From Owenia fusiformis (taxonomy: Eukaryota > Annelida > Polychaeta > Sabellida > Oweniidae): a stretch of 64,000 nt of DNA. Position numbers and translations under genes: made by a program. The stretch covers positions 11,988,196 through 12,052,195 of the forward strand of contig CAIIXF020000004.1 in assembly GCA_903813345.2 (NCBI GenBank), given 5' to 3'. This document shows positions 13,601-23,374 of this stretch, one piece after another. Within the stretch, counting starts at the first letter, position 1, and every line of letters begins with the position of its first letter. The notes beneath the pieces were generated by a model. That model was not told the DNA's origin and did not search any database. It saw only the letters and a list, made by a program, of their open reading frames with translations.

Positions 13601-13862
13601 TTATAATTTTGAAATTATAGTTTTGAAACATTGTTTAATTTGTGTAATGATACAAAATATTCGTTCATTGTGCATAATTATAAAGTATTAAGTTCATGTA
13701 CAAATATGAATTTCACTTCTTCAATACCCCAACACCCCCAGCCAATTTTGAGTTAGTATGATATAAACATAATTTAAAAATCATACCAGAAATATCAGCA
13801 TTTGTTACTCCAATGATAAGAAATGCAAGCCATATCGCCTGAGAAATCTTGGATGATACCAT
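4549..13862 (-). CDS. Secreted mosaic protein: signal peptide, partial trefoil, lamin-tail-like, EGF repeats, DUF3011-like
   Basis: I assembled this minus-strand gene from eleven coding exons with GT/AG sites and compatible phases: 13862-13787, 13549-13448, 12183-11851, 11303-11022, 10570-10448, 10274-10140, 7524-7435, 6007-5966, 5585-5469, 5252-5129 and 4666-4549. Every internal junction is phase 1 until the last, which is phase 2. Such phase-1 symmetry is known for extracellular modular proteins. Without the trefoil exon the identified coding sequence is 1440 nt. The N-terminus is a signal peptide, so the product should enter the secretory pathway. No transmembrane segment or GPI signal is visible before the stop, suggesting a soluble or matrix protein. 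A linking exon between 13448 and 12183 is missing from my model. The biochemical function is unknown. It is not a lamin, because it has no coiled-coil rod and does have a signal peptide. Confidence 0.75.
5129..5252 (-). CDS. Exon 10: first half of a DUF3011-like domain
   Basis: The 124-nt exon has an acceptor CTTTCAG and a donor AG|GTGAGA. It reads GAHCFDCFSVRWRNVTCSVH and ends in a Q-rich stretch. The C-x(n)-C-S-V layout followed by a hydrophobic strand and Q-I-S matches the first half of the DUF3011 pattern. It ends in phase 2, the only such junction in the gene, and the split Arg codon is completed by the last exon. Confidence 0.7.
5469..5585 (-). CDS. Exon 9: EGF-like module
   Basis: The 117-nt exon has an acceptor TTAATGTAG and a donor G|GTACGA. 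It reads ENACRSNPCYGEKAVCINTF and then GGNFRCLCPSGAEGDRC. All six cysteines of a canonical EGF module are present, in the non-calcium-binding form. It is phase 1 at both ends. Confidence 0.85.
5740..5800. repeat. TAATA/TATAA-type microsatellite
   Basis: A run of TAATG, then TAATA and TATA units lies in the intron between exons 8 and 9. It is simple-sequence DNA with no other feature. Confidence 0.8.
5966..6007 (-). CDS. Exon 8: 42-nt microexon
   Basis: The microexon lies between TTTTTAG and G|GTAAGT and reads DVPDSNFNCSWPSN after the split codon. It has one cysteine and an N-C-S sequon. It is in phase 1 on both sides and so can be skipped without frameshift. Recognition rests on strong splice sites and phase agreement, as it is too short for homology alone. 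Confidence 0.55.
6200..6440. repeat. Short inverted and direct repeats with GCAATACAG words
   Basis: GCAATACAG or close forms recur near 6262, 6303 and 6350, and GACAATCTCCG-like words occur on both strands around 6235-6300. The open frames on both strands here (6141-6518 minus, 6260-6558 plus) are explained by this repeat and lie inside an intron. Confidence 0.5.
6591..6758. mobile_element. Foldback MITE in an intron of the mosaic gene
   Basis: ACAATTATTGACCTC at the left pairs with a right arm ending in GAGGTCTGCAATTGT. The inner part pairs through CACTACTGTTGAC / GTCAACAGTAGT around a GACCGTAGGTCGAGG centre. A half-copy with the same GACCTACGGTCTCGG centre lies at 46074-46160. Confidence 0.7.
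7435..7524 (-). CDS. Exon 7: short EGF-like piece
   Basis: The 90-nt exon has an acceptor ATTTTTAG and a donor G|GTAAGA, and keeps phase 1 at both ends. It reads APCNAGFAIPWNGGFQCICP and ends with NKQGINCSE. It has four cysteines (C...GGFQC-I-C-P...G-I-N-C), so it looks like an EGF module lacking the first disulphide, or a partner of the next microexon. The 2.6-kb intron before it could hide another exon. Confidence 0.75.
7525..9847. other. Large intron between exons 6 and 7
   Basis: This is AT-rich DNA. Near 7790-7880 there are three imperfect copies of a unit containing TCGCGATCTCTTAATTA. Near 9238-9290 a 24-bp unit (CAATTTTACATCAATGTTTC) is repeated about twice. No splice-consistent exon was recognised, but a short phase-1 exon could be missed. 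Confidence 0.45.
9848..10030. mobile_element. MITE with GTCACATTTG-type ends
   Basis: The left end contains CTTGGTCACATTTGCTCT and the right end carries its approximate reverse complement, GATCAAATGTGACTGAGG. The same end type is found at 12332-12480 and 15951-16436. The open frame over 9751-10242 on the plus strand runs across this element and antisense to exon 6, so it is not a gene. Confidence 0.6.
10140..10274 (-). CDS. Exon 6: EGF-like module
   Basis: The 135-nt exon has an acceptor TTCATCAG and a donor G|GTAAGG. It reads EAPDPCTDHSLNNCGDNAEC and then CTCLSGYQGNGTHC. It is similar in sequence and size to exon 5, so the two probably arose by exon duplication. Both ends are phase 1. Confidence 0.85.
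10448..10570 (-). CDS. Exon 5: EGF-like module
   Basis: The 123-nt exon encodes SDPCADPVLNNCDVNAECST and then a C-T-C-K-S-G-F-V-G-N-G-T tail. This is the six-cysteine EGF pattern with the usual GF-x-GNGT end. The last cysteine codon is split over the intron: T at 10448 plus GT from the next exon. That split confirms the GTAAAG donor over the alternative a few bases downstream. Confidence 0.85.
11022..11303 (-). CDS. Exon 4: lamin-tail-like domain, second part, and linker
   Basis: The 282-nt exon has an acceptor CATTTTAG and a perfect donor, A|GTAAGT. It reads ANIVDFIAYKTQIASTRAGP and has four cysteines in the rest, including NRCNGN and ENCSTS. The reading frame is open only in the phase predicted by exon 3. 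The I-V-D-F-I-A-Y segment is a plausible late strand of the lamin tail fold. The C-terminal half could form a separate disulphide-bonded linker. Confidence 0.7.
11304..11850. other. Intron 3-4 with TATTG microsatellite
   Basis: A (TATTG)n run lies near 11768-11804. Open frames on both strands across 11301-11672 have no splice or domain support. The 123-residue plus-strand frame is not similar to anything I recognise. Confidence 0.5.
11851..12183 (-). CDS. Exon 3: lamin-tail-like domain, first part
   Basis: The 333-nt exon has an acceptor ATATTTTAG and a donor G|GTAAAC. Near its start it reads KPILINELNAAQPPSETLEY followed by VELYN. This matches the lamin tail domain opening (I-x-E-[VL]-N ... 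E-[YF]-[VI]-E-L-Y-N). It continues with DNYTLIF and a G-YFVIG strand, as expected for this immunoglobulin-like beta fold. Lamin tail domains are known in nuclear lamins and also in many secreted proteins, mostly bacterial. It enters and leaves in phase 1. Confidence 0.75.
12332..12480. mobile_element. MITE with GTCACATTTGCT ends
   Basis: CTTAATGCCTAGGTCACATT at the left matches the reverse complement of the right end AATGTGACCAAGTCATTAG. Inside, CGCCCGGGCGATT and CAATCGCCCGGG form a second inverted pair. It sits in the intron between exons 2 and 3, where the missing trefoil exon should be. Confidence 0.7.
12481..13284. other. Intron DNA where a missing exon is expected
   Basis: The region contains an (AT)n run near 12781 and an inverted pair around GCGGGCAGATATA / TATATCTGCCCGC at 12954-13012. 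I searched the minus strand for a Trp-Cys-aromatic codon set that would finish the trefoil domain and saw none. The exon may be elsewhere, diverged or lost. Confidence 0.4.
13285..13428. mobile_element. Foldback MITE next to the exon 2 donor
   Basis: The arms pair almost end to end: GATTATCC ... CCAATATAATATATCTACCC on one side and its reverse complement on the other, with a loop CCTACGG. The inner edge of the hairpin is only about 20 bp from the exon 2 splice donor, separated by an ATAC microsatellite. Confidence 0.8.
13448..13549 (-). CDS. Exon 2: N-terminal part of a trefoil (P-type) domain
   Basis: The 102-nt exon starts after CTGTAG and ends before GTATGT. It reads ENVKCRNIQAAFRVSCGSYG and then continues to CCYDD. 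The spacing C-x6-R-x-x-C-G-x-x-G-V...C...CCYD fits the trefoil consensus, in which a loop and W-C-[FY] should follow. That last part is absent here. A direct join to exon 3 would create TGA, so another exon is needed. The donor region runs into an ATAC microsatellite and a hairpin MITE. Confidence 0.65.
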
Positions 13863-13868
13863 TTTAAT
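13787..13868 (-). CDS. Exon 1 (coding): signal peptide of the mosaic protein
   Basis: The exon begins after a good acceptor (GATTTTCAG), so a noncoding 5' exon probably lies upstream. The start codon is at 13862-13860. The peptide MVSSKISQAIWLAFLIIGVT is a classic signal sequence with a hydrophobic core, and cleavage is likely after the following NA. The donor is G|GTATGA at 13786. The exon ends in phase 1, matching the next exon, where the junction makes a Glu codon. Confidence 0.8.
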
Positions 13869-14440
13869 CTGAAAATCAAAACAAAACAGTACAGCAAACC
13901 ACATCTTTGATGATATATTTTTAATCGGGAAACTAAACTATATGGGATAGCTATCCATGAGGATGCAACAGTGAAGAATGTGCAGCTGATGAAAACTCTA
14001 ATTCTGAGGCCCAGGAATACGTTAAAAATGTTTAAAAAGTCCGCTAGTGTACTGAGTTGTTAATGCGTGGTGTATAGGAGGTGAGAGGTAGGTCACTTCG
14101 ATAGTTTTCCACACGAGAAAATCCAGGGGTCACTACGTTCATATCAGTGTATCTCGGTACATACAGCAAACATTTCTTTTACATTACAGGAAACCCTTGT
14201 CAACATATAAAACTTAATAATTAAACAAAGAAATAAAATAGCTTATCACAACAACCGACGTATTAGGTAAATTGTTACAAAAATGAACAACCGAAGTTTG
14301 CCAGGACACTTTAGATGTTTACGAAGAGATGAAGGCCGAACTGCATTTTGATTGGTTGTTCACTTTGTATTTGAAAAGTCCATTTCAGGTATTTTTTAGT
14401 TGTAATAAATTCTGAAATAATATGTACATGTTTTGTATTG
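13869..14440. other. Upstream flank of the mosaic gene
   Basis: This region should hold the 5' noncoding exon and promoter of the minus-strand gene, given the acceptor at 13869. No TATA box or donor can be assigned with confidence. The minus-strand open frame at 14311-14562 overlaps the mariner end and has no domain. Confidence 0.3.
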
Positions 14441-15550
14441 TACGAGGGGTGATCCAAAAGTCTTGGACGCCCTGCTCTAATTTTGTTGGTTTTTGATAAA
14501 ATTACTTCAAACTTCCCAATAATAAAGACCAACAACTTAACTACTTTGTGTATTAATTTCATGGAGAAATGATATATTTTATGTAGTTTTCTAGATAGTT
14601 TTTAATAGAGGGACCCTGCCACCCGGAACGGTATTCACACATGGCAACTTTCAGCCTTAAATGTTGCCGCCATTTGACTTGTTTCGCAAGTCTTGACCAC
14701 TATCTTTCTTTGAATTTTGAGTGTTAAACCATGTTAGTTTACTTCCTTTGTTACTAGGCCACCGTGTAATTATGTTTTAATTATAATGTCACATATGACG
14801 ATGGCAATATATGTCAAATTCAAAGAAAATGACATCAGACAAGCAACCCTCATTCTGGTATCATTTGTGCTCCAAGATGACTGCTGAAATGCAGAACATG
14901 AAAAAATCAAAGTGGAACAAAGAATACTACAAACATATTCTCACTATTATTGACCTTGAGCAGCTACCATATGCATGATGCAGTCTAGATATGGCTCCGT
15001 GTGAATTTCTTCCTTTTCTCCAAGTTGAAAAGGAGGGTTGAAAGAAAACGTTGAAAGAAAACGTTTTTATTCATTGGATAAGGTTTAGAGTGGCACTCCA
15101 GCAGCATTTGTATCACATAAGCAATGGCAGTTTCATGAATGTCTTACATTCATTGGTAAAGCAGTACGAAAATTGTGTTCAAATTTGTTTAAAATATTAG
15201 AAAAGTAGGTCTTAATATGTGAAGATGATGATGGCAGATGACAATCAGATTGAAAATCGGAAAATCTCTCATATCATGACTGGTATTAGGCTGTGCACCT
15301 GCACCTGCACTGGTATTTGCCATATTAACAGTTGTGACGTGATTTGCTATATTTAAATACCGTTCCGGGTGGCAGGGACCCGGTATTTAAAAATATTTAG
15401 AGAAGTAGCTAAAATATATCATTTTCTGGTGAAACGTATACACAAAGTTGTTAAGATGTTGATCTTTATTATCTGAAAGTTTCATGTAATTATATTAGAA
15501 AATAGCAAAGTTAGAGCGAGGCGTCCAAGACTTTTGGATCACCCCTCGTA
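14441..15550 (+). mobile_element. Decayed mariner-family transposon with long terminal inverted repeats
   Basis: The left end TACGAGGGGTGATCCAAAAG is matched in reverse complement by the right end, which finishes CACCCCTCGTA at 15550, with a TA at each border. The inverted repeats extend imperfectly for about 190 bp. Inside, a broken plus-strand frame near 14990 reads DMAPCEFLPF, which corresponds to the third catalytic Asp block of mariner transposases (D-x-A-P-[SC]-[DE]-F). Further remnants run to about 15200 with in-frame stops, so the transposase is dead. A second inverted pair around CCCTGCCACCCGGAACGGTA lies at about 14606-14630 and 15358-15385. Confidence 0.8.
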
Positions 15551-15553
15551 TTT

Positions 15554-17400
15554 TTAAAAATGATTTTTTTTATCTTTCAATCTATCTTTATTTCTATCTA
15601 AAATATGTTTTAAAGTACAAATATACATAATTGCATTAAAATGATGCATTTTAATTTCATGTGTATCTTTACAATAGTTGACAAATATGATATACCACAT
15701 TTCATTAAGCCATTCATTAAAATGTTTGTAGTCAATGTTTCGTGTTTTATATCCAAAAATCAATGTTTTAATATCTGTTAAATCTATTGTGATTTTAAAA
15801 TGATTAAAAATGTACTCTTCTAATTGTTTTAGCACTCTGTTTACTCTTTTACGATCTAAAAATAAATGTTTATAATTTTCAACTACGTTACATAAATCAC
15901 AGTTTTCAGTTTGACTTATTTGCCATCTTTTAAGTAAGAACTTACACCCCAGTCATATTTGTCGCACGGCGGCCGCAAGTCGACCGCAGATCAATTAAAT
16001 CGGTGAATTTCTGCGGCGAGCGTAGAAAAACTACGCTCGCCTTGCGGCCTCCGTACGGCGTATGCAGATTTTTACAGGCCACAGGGAAGGCGTAGAAATT
16101 ATAACTCGGAGTTATAATATTTGTTCATTTCTAAGGTCCCCGTTGAAATCAACTGGCTCAACAAGATTGAATCATTATTTGTCAATGTTTCACGATCACT
16201 TTTCATTTGATATTACATCCTAGCACTATGAATTACATTTATAAATTGTCCCGATGTAAATAAAATGAAAAAAAGTATTATTTATCAACAGAAATTTCAA
16301 ATTCACCGTGCGGCTGCCGTGGGAAATGTGACTGCAAAAGTATGAAAGCGCAGAAATTCCACGGCGAGCGTAAAAATGTTACTGGCCGCAGAAATGATAG
16401 ACCGCAAGGTCGCCGTAGGAAATGTGACTGGGGTTTTACATGGTAAAATGTTATGAAGCAATTTATATTACAATTTGCATGTCTGATTTGTCTAATTTGA
16501 CTATATTCCGACATCAAATTGATTTTATTATTGAGTTTGTTTAGCACATGTCTTTGGGATCCCATTAAGTCATTTATGTAAATAATCTCAGAATTTATCC
16601 AATTCTTTAAATATAGACTTTTGTTTTTGAAGATTACATTTGAATTGTTCCAAATAACTTGCTTTCTGATGTCAGCAAATGATTTGTTTCTGGAGGATGC
16701 TCCTCCAATAAGGCCCCATGCATCTAGAATGTCTTGGTAGAATTTAGGAAGAATGTTAAAGTTAGTTATATTTTTGGTAGTTCCATATGCACAGCTGGAG
16801 ATGAGTAACTCATTTTTTCCTAATCCCAGTTTACTTAAAATTTCTCTTGCTAGCAAGTTCCAATTGTCAGATGCATTACCGTAAAATATGTCAATGATCC
16901 ATTTTATTTTAAAAGAGCTAAATTTAGACTTAAGATCTGGCATCGAAAGTCCACCTTCCATAATAGGCCCAATATTAAAGTTGATCGTTGTATTTTGTCT
17001 CTTTTTCCGTCCCATAGAAAATTGTAAAGTTCTGTATTTATTTGTTTGATAAAATTGTCACTGGGTGTTTCAAGACAATTTAGTTGAGATAATGCTAAAG
17101 TTCTAATGATAGCAATCTTTCCATATAAAGTCTTTTTCGTCTTTTCCAAAGATTTAAGGCTCGTTTTAATTTGTCAGCTTTATTGTTCCAGTTTAACTCA
17201 TGCACTGCTTGTGAATCACATCCAGAAAAGACACCAAGTGATTTAATTTCTGTTTTCCATGCTATATTCAATAGTTTGTCATTTTTATTGTTTCTTAAAC
17301 TGCCTAATTTTATGCCTTCTGTTTTTTCAATATTAAGCTGCAGGCCTGAAACAGCTCCAAATCTCTCTATTTCCTAAATAGCCGCATCATATTTTTAAAT
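15554..17400 (-). mobile_element. 5'-truncated, broken LINE (L1/Tx1-like), minus strand, split by a MITE
   Basis: Read on the minus strand from about 17390, frames with stops and shifts give GLQLNIEKTEGIKLGSLRNN, then LGVFSG, KTLYGKIAIIRTLALSQLNC and FLWDGKRDKIQ, then EGGLSMPDLKSKFSSFKIKW. This order is the end of the reverse transcriptase domain and the following connector of L1/Tx1-type non-LTR elements. The endonuclease and the catalytic YADD part are missing. The C-terminal tail resumes at 15835-15554 after a MITE. At least one frameshift near 17150 shows it is a pseudogene. Confidence 0.75.
15951..16436. mobile_element. MITE inserted in the LINE
   Basis: CCCCAGTCATATTTGTCGCA at the left is matched by the right end GCCGTAGGAAATGTGACTGG in reverse complement. 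Inner copies of GGCGAGCGTA lie on opposite strands. It interrupts the LINE frame, and homology to the LINE tail continues on both sides, so it is younger than the LINE. Confidence 0.75.
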
Positions 17401-19410
17401 ATGATTGACATAATAAAAAGGGTCTTAAATATTTATTTTTTATTTAATTACACGTGTGATGCTACGTAATTTCCCGGGAAATGGAATTGCACTTCGGGGA
17501 TTCTACCCTCATTTTCTGCAAATGTGTCGATCTTTTTTAAACTGAACGACAAACCCTGGTACATTTTATATTTTTCTTTCAAATAGAAGTCGTATAAAAC
17601 TAAGATATTCGCAAGAATCAACATATCTGCAGTAAAGTTTTAGTTCGTTACAGTTAGTGATGTAACGACTTTGTAAGAGACTTCTGGATGTTCATTTTCT
17701 GCTCATTCGAAGGGCTTCACAATTGTCATCGTACGGAAGTGGACATTCACTCAGATCCATTTGAAATATATCAGCAACTTTTGAATAACAAATCCAGTGG
17801 TAAATCGACTGATTGACGATATATGAATAACGATTAATTAAGACGATAAAATGTGCTACATGTAGGTCAGACATTATTTACTACTACTTGGGACTTATTA
17901 ATTGTCACATTATCATGAATGTCTTTGGGCATATCTGTTTATTTATGTATATCATGTGTGCTTATAATTGTCCTGCCCATTTACTTATGTTTATATAACT
18001 GCAAACTTAGTGGACTCTTCACACATTCACTGGAATCATATCAAACTTCCCATCTGATCCTAGGATAGAAATAAACATGATTTCTAGAATAGACAACTGA
18101 TGAAAAGTATAAATAACTTTAATTTCACAAAAGTATCTGTATCTGGATCATGTCTTCTGAAATGGCTTTAGATAAACATAATATATGTGTCGCTTAAAGA
18201 CAGACTTTCTGAACCACCTGGTTGCTCATTAGACCTTATAAGGCAAGTCACATCCATTAGGCTTGTCAATCAAATCCTTATCCAATCAGCTAATAGTGAT
18301 GCTTTATGGGATAATATTTATGTTTATAAACATAACAAAAGCACTTGTTCTAATTTCATACTTTACAGTCAGTGAACATGAACTGAACGATAGCAATTGA
18401 CCAACATTTTTTTAACCAAGAGTCTTCATACATTTTGTTATGCTTGCTACATAGATTTTCCAGTTAATATATGTAAAGTAAATGTAGGTCTCCTTTGGGT
18501 AAATTGATTCATGTTCTAATAATCCCTAACATCTAAATTTGATATCATAAAGCAATTGCTTTTGGGGTCATTTCAAGAATTAAATGTAGATACCAGCACA
18601 AAAGCTTGAAATGTATGGGAAATTCTGTACAAATTGAAAACTTGTATTGGTTCTTTCATCTGGTCCCTACCTACCACAAAGGGTTGCACTAAGTTATGCC
18701 CTTCATTTATGCAATAATTCTGCACTTTTCAACCTCTATTACCATGTTGTACCAGGGTGTCTCCAAATTTGAAATTGATGATCTTTTATATTCATGTAAC
18801 CATATGCAAATGGTAAGAGATAATGAATTGTCCCATTTCCTAGGGTTGTTCCATATGAGACCCGTTCTTATAAATTTTCTCTAAGGTAAAAAACCTTTGT
18901 AAACAGGTTTATGGACAAATGGAACATCAAAAATAGTGACTTTGTCCTTGTGTTGTTCAGGAGACCTCATTCTTACACAGTCATTATACAGTGAACATGT
19001 TTCAACCATCAGAAAAATAGAGAGCTGATGTTCAAGATTGAAATAACAGGATATGAAACAATAAATTAAAAACAGAGCTATCTTCACACTGACTTGCCGA
19101 AAGTACTCGTAAAAGCAAGTTTGAGCAAAAAGAAACTTTTGTAAAATCATCAAACTCTAGAAAAGGCAATAGATGGGTTTCTTATATCAATGTTAGCCAA
19201 GTGAACCATGACCAAGTACATTGTAGTAATCTCAAGTCTTTGGAACAGTATACAGTTATCTTGAAGTATTTTACATCAAGCAAATACATTGGGTTTTTGT
19301 AATTATATAATGTCTTTTGAGTCATATCTTTAATATACCATATGTAGGTAAGTAAATGACACATTTCTTATGATTAACAGTAGTATGAATTATGTTTAAA
19401 TTGCAATGGT
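17401..19410. other. No gene recognised
   Basis: AT-rich DNA. The minus-strand open frame at 17692-17874 ends with a Cys-containing segment (SECPLPYDDNCEALRMSRK) but has no acceptor in the right place. I see no other supported feature. Confidence 0.35.
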
Positions 19411-19526
19411 ACTTATAACATGTGCTTTTGAAAGATTTACAAACAAACTTTTCATCATGTGACCCTGTACTTATAACATGTGCTTTTGAAAGATTTACAA
19501 ACAAACTTTTCATCATGTGACCCTGA
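19411..19526. repeat. Perfect tandem duplication of about 58 bp
   Basis: The segment beginning ACTTATAACATGTGCTTTTG and ending CATCATGTGACCCTG is present twice in a row with no visible difference. It is a very recent local duplication or replication slippage. Confidence 0.85.
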
Positions 19527-19904
19527 ATACCTCACCTTATTGGTTGAAATTTGAATTAAGCCACTCCTCTTAATTAAAAAAATTACCAATTTTCAAATAG
19601 GGATTTCTAAAAAAGTAGTGCATAATTGCAATAATTGATTAATAGATTTCAAGGAGAATGTATTCACGAACATCTGTGACAATTTTTATGGTGATCTGTT
19701 GGCTACAACTAACAGAAAATCAAAAGTATTCCTCTTGATTAGAATTTTTCATATTCCTAATATTTTCAAATTTAGAATGACTCCATTTTTACTGGTCAAG
19801 CTGCTTTTATAGTGGAGGCTCTGTCTTTAAAGCAAGAATTTATTTCAGTTTTTGACGTTTTATAAGAACGTCATTTATTAACTTAAACTAGAAAAACAGC
19901 AACT

Positions 19905-21165
19905 CCACGGAGTAGCAAATCCCACCGAACAAAACATGTTTTGATAAAAAAAAATTGAGCCAAATTCATCCACTGGTATTTGAATTATCAAAGATTATGT
20001 CTTGATGAAACATGGTTGTCATTTTGAAATTCAGCTGTCATCTTTAGATTTCTTCTTTAGCAGATAATGTCCTTCCAATGGAATCTGGTTTATCAAAGAT
20101 TACTTTTTTAATGAAAAATGGCAGCCATTTTGAAATTCAGCTATCGCCTTTGAAATTTCTTCTGAAGCAGATCTCCTTTTTCCCTAAACATCAGCATATA
20201 AAATTGGAACCAAATCTATCCACTAGTATTTGAGTTATCATTAATTACGTTTTTTTACGAAAAATGGCGGCCATTTTGAAATTCAGTGGCCATCTTGAAA
20301 TTTTATTTTTGAGCAGAACTTCTTTGTCTCTAGGCATCAGCTTATAGAATTTGAACCAAATCCGTCAACTGGTATTTGAGTTATCAAAGGTTACGTTCTT
20401 TTATGAAAAATGGAGGCCATTTTGAAATTTAGCTACCACCTTGAAAATCCCTTCTCGAGCAGAGCTCCTATGTCCCTTTACTTGGCATCATCATGTAAAA
20501 TTTGAACCAAATCCATTCAATGGTAATTGAGCTATCAAAGATAATGTTTTTTTTTATGAAAAATGGCCGCCATTTTGAAATTTAGCTGCCATCTTGAAAA
20601 TCCTTTCTTGAGCAGAGCTCCTATGTCCCTAGGCATCAGCATCTAAAATTTAAACCAAATCCATTCAATGGTATTTGAGTTATCAAAGATAACGTTTTTT
20701 TACAAAAAATGGCCACCATTTTGAAATTTAGCTGCCATCTTAAAAAACCTTTCTCGAGCAGAGCTCCTATGTCCCTGGGCATCAGCATCTAAAATTTGAA
20801 CCAAATCCATTCAATGGTATTTGAGTTATTTTGAAATTTGGTGGCCATCTTTAAAATGTCTTCTTTAGCAAGGCTGCTTTGTACCAAGGCAACAGCTTAT
20901 AAAATTTGAACCAAATCCATCCACTAGTATTTGAGTTATTAAAGATTATATTTTTTCCGAAAAATGGCCGCCATTTTGAATTAAGCGGCCATATTGAAAA
21001 TTCCTTCGCGAGCAGAGGTCCTACACTCATAAGGCATAAGCCTATAAAATTTGAATGAAATCCGTCAACCGGTATTTGAGTTATTGCCCGGACACACGAA
21101 CGGACGGACGGACGGCTTTTCTATATCCCCCTCGAACTTCGTTCGGTGATATAATTAAAGTTTCA
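19905..21165. repeat. Dispersed element with about eight internal tandem units
   Basis: It starts at CAACTCCACGGAGTAGCAAA. The core GCCATTTTGAAATT recurs near 20020, 20123, 20270, 20414, 20567, 20713, 20830 and 20966, mostly at about 145-bp spacing, together with TTTGAACCAAATCCATTCAA. It ends with a (CGGA)n run, CTATATCCCCCTCGAACTTC and GTTCGGTGATATAA. The start (CACCGAAC) and end (GTTCGGTG) words are inverted. A fragment of the same start lies at 43341-43376. The family is known to me only as a recurrent marine-invertebrate repeat type. Confidence 0.75.
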
Positions 21166-22376
21166 AGTATTCTTACTCACTATACTGTATATTGTACATA
21201 TTCTGCTCGTGTATGTGTGGGTATAAGCATCTGCAAATGATGCCACCTACTATATGTAATTATATTAATACTATGAACTATTAACATGAATAAATTGAAT
21301 TGAATTGAAAAATTGAACTTAATGTGTATAACATTTATATAACAATTTTAATACTCTCAATACCGATACACTGCAGGAACCTTATTTGAATGAACCTTAA
21401 TCCTGACTGACGATACTTGATAATGTCAGCAGCCCTGCGTAAGGATGGTGACGAAGCTCTCTTTAAGAAGTGAAGTTGAACGAATGCAAAGGGTAAACGA
21501 TATTGGGATCAAATTATGAAATCCATCATTTGTTGCTCCTAAAGGGGGCAGATGCCTCAATGCGCTCAGTTATCTAGGTTCATTGCTAATGTTAGGCTTA
21601 TTTTTTCCCTTTTCTTGGTCATAAAACCGGTTTTGTAATCATTTGATCAACCCTAGTTGTATCTTGCCAAATAAACCATTTACAACAGTCAATCATTGAA
21701 CGCACACAGGCAATGTGCCGCTTGGCAACTTGGGAAGTGTCCATTACTTTATTAACCGAATAAATTTTGTAGTTATCATATTGAATAGAGTGGTACATAC
21801 CTTTTCGATACCATCTTTTCATCGAAAACCCGCCTATTGGTATAATCTGGAATACGACTTAGATTTGATGTTTAAATCAGCGGGATCTGATTGCTATAGT
21901 TTAACTTAAGTTTGATAATGTTAACGAGTTGATTCGTTGTCTAGACAGCCAAAACCCCGACATAGAAAAGTGGATTAGTCACGTCCAGATTTGCTGTACA
22001 GTTATTTTCGGGCTAAACTGAAAAATTAACCGAAAAGAATTCACTAACAGCGATGTGACTAGATTTTCAATATAATGTAAATAATATTGGCGACCATGCT
22101 TTACTGATGATAGAGGCATATATAATTTCATTTCGGACTTTGGCGGTTGACTGTTTGAAAGCCACCATTTATGCACCATCAAAAGTGTGATTGATCCCCC
22201 CCCAACCCTTCACAAGGGCATGGATGAGAAATTTGACCTAAAATTGGCCTGTCTAATTCCTTACCCCGAGGCAAAGTAAATGTGTCAATACTGCAAACAA
22301 TATCGTGTATATGTCCTACTTTTAGCTATTCAATAAGTCTGTTTCATATACCATATACCTCTCTTTGATATATCCG
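21166..22376. other. No gene; short dispersed repeat near 21440
   Basis: A segment around 21449-21500 (CTCTCTTTAAGAAGTGAAGT and onward to GAACGAATGCAAAGGGT) recurs at 35880-35925 and, inverted, at 57713-57760 and 61172-61215. Otherwise nothing is recognised. Confidence 0.45.
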
Positions 22377-23070
22377 GTGTAAAAGGGTAAGATGTCCTAT
22401 CAAATTATCAAATTATGGTCCTACTCTCCATTGATTTATATGGTGACCTAAATACAACTCTTTCCCTTATCATCTTATACGCAATCAGGGCAAGTAAGGG
22501 CCGTTAAGAAAGGGGACCATAATCCCTAGGGGACCATCATTTCTTTCACACCTGGTGTAAAAGGGTAGGAGGTCCTATCAAATTATGGTCCTACTCTCCA
22601 TTAATTCATATGGGGACCTAAATACAACTCTTTCTCTCATTTTCTTATACGCCATCAGGGCCAGTAAGGGTCGTTAAGAATGGGGACCATAATCCCTAGG
22701 GGACCATCATTTCTTCCACACCTGGTGTAAAAGGGTAGGAGGTCCTATCAAATTATGGTCCAACTCTCCATTAATTTATATGGGGGCTTAAATACAACTC
22801 TTTCTCTCATTTTCTTATACGCCATCAGGGCCAGTAAGGGCCGTTAAGAATGGGGACCATAATCCCTGGGGGACCATCATTTCTTTCACACCGGATGTAA
22901 AATGGTAGGAGGTTCGATCAAGTTATGGTCCTACTCTCCATTGAAATATATGGTGACCTAAATACAACTCTTTCCCTCATTATCGTATACACAATCAGGG
23001 CCAGTAAGGGCGGTTGAGAAAGGGGACAATAATCCCTGAGGGACCATCATTTCTTTCACACCGGGCCTAA
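22377..23070. repeat. Satellite-like tandem array, four units of about 170-178 bp
   Basis: Units start near 22377, 22555, 22725 and 22895 at GTGTAAAAGGGTA-like words. Each contains CAAATTATGGTCCTACTCTC, AATACAACTCTTTC and GGGGACCATAATCCCT. Divergence is low between the middle units and higher at the edges, as expected for unequal exchange. There is no open frame. Confidence 0.85.
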
Positions 23071-23374
23071 AGGGATCTTTCAATTGAATAAACCAATGCT
23101 ATCTTCGTGTTAGTACATGTTATTAAAATGCATGATTTTTTAAAAGGATACATATCATTTTATACGGGCGGAGTGAAAATGATACATAAAACATGTTATT
23201 TCAATAGTTATACCCCTAATATTTTCATAGATGAACTTTTGCCAATAAACCACGACTGGTTGGGTTAAAATGACACTCCAATTTATAAGCAACTCCCTTG
23301 CATCCAATTTAATGTTGATTTCGATAAAAAAACAATAGTATTAGTCCAGTTTGTCACTCCTATTCATCATATAG

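Noticed and set aside
17692-17874. Cys-containing minus-strand frame as a terminal exon
   Set aside because: No acceptor AG is placed upstream of the candidate segment and there is no recognisable domain.
22377-23070. Regular direct repeats considered as a CRISPR-like array
   Set aside because: Units are about 170 bp without unique spacers, and the host is a eukaryote; it is satellite DNA.
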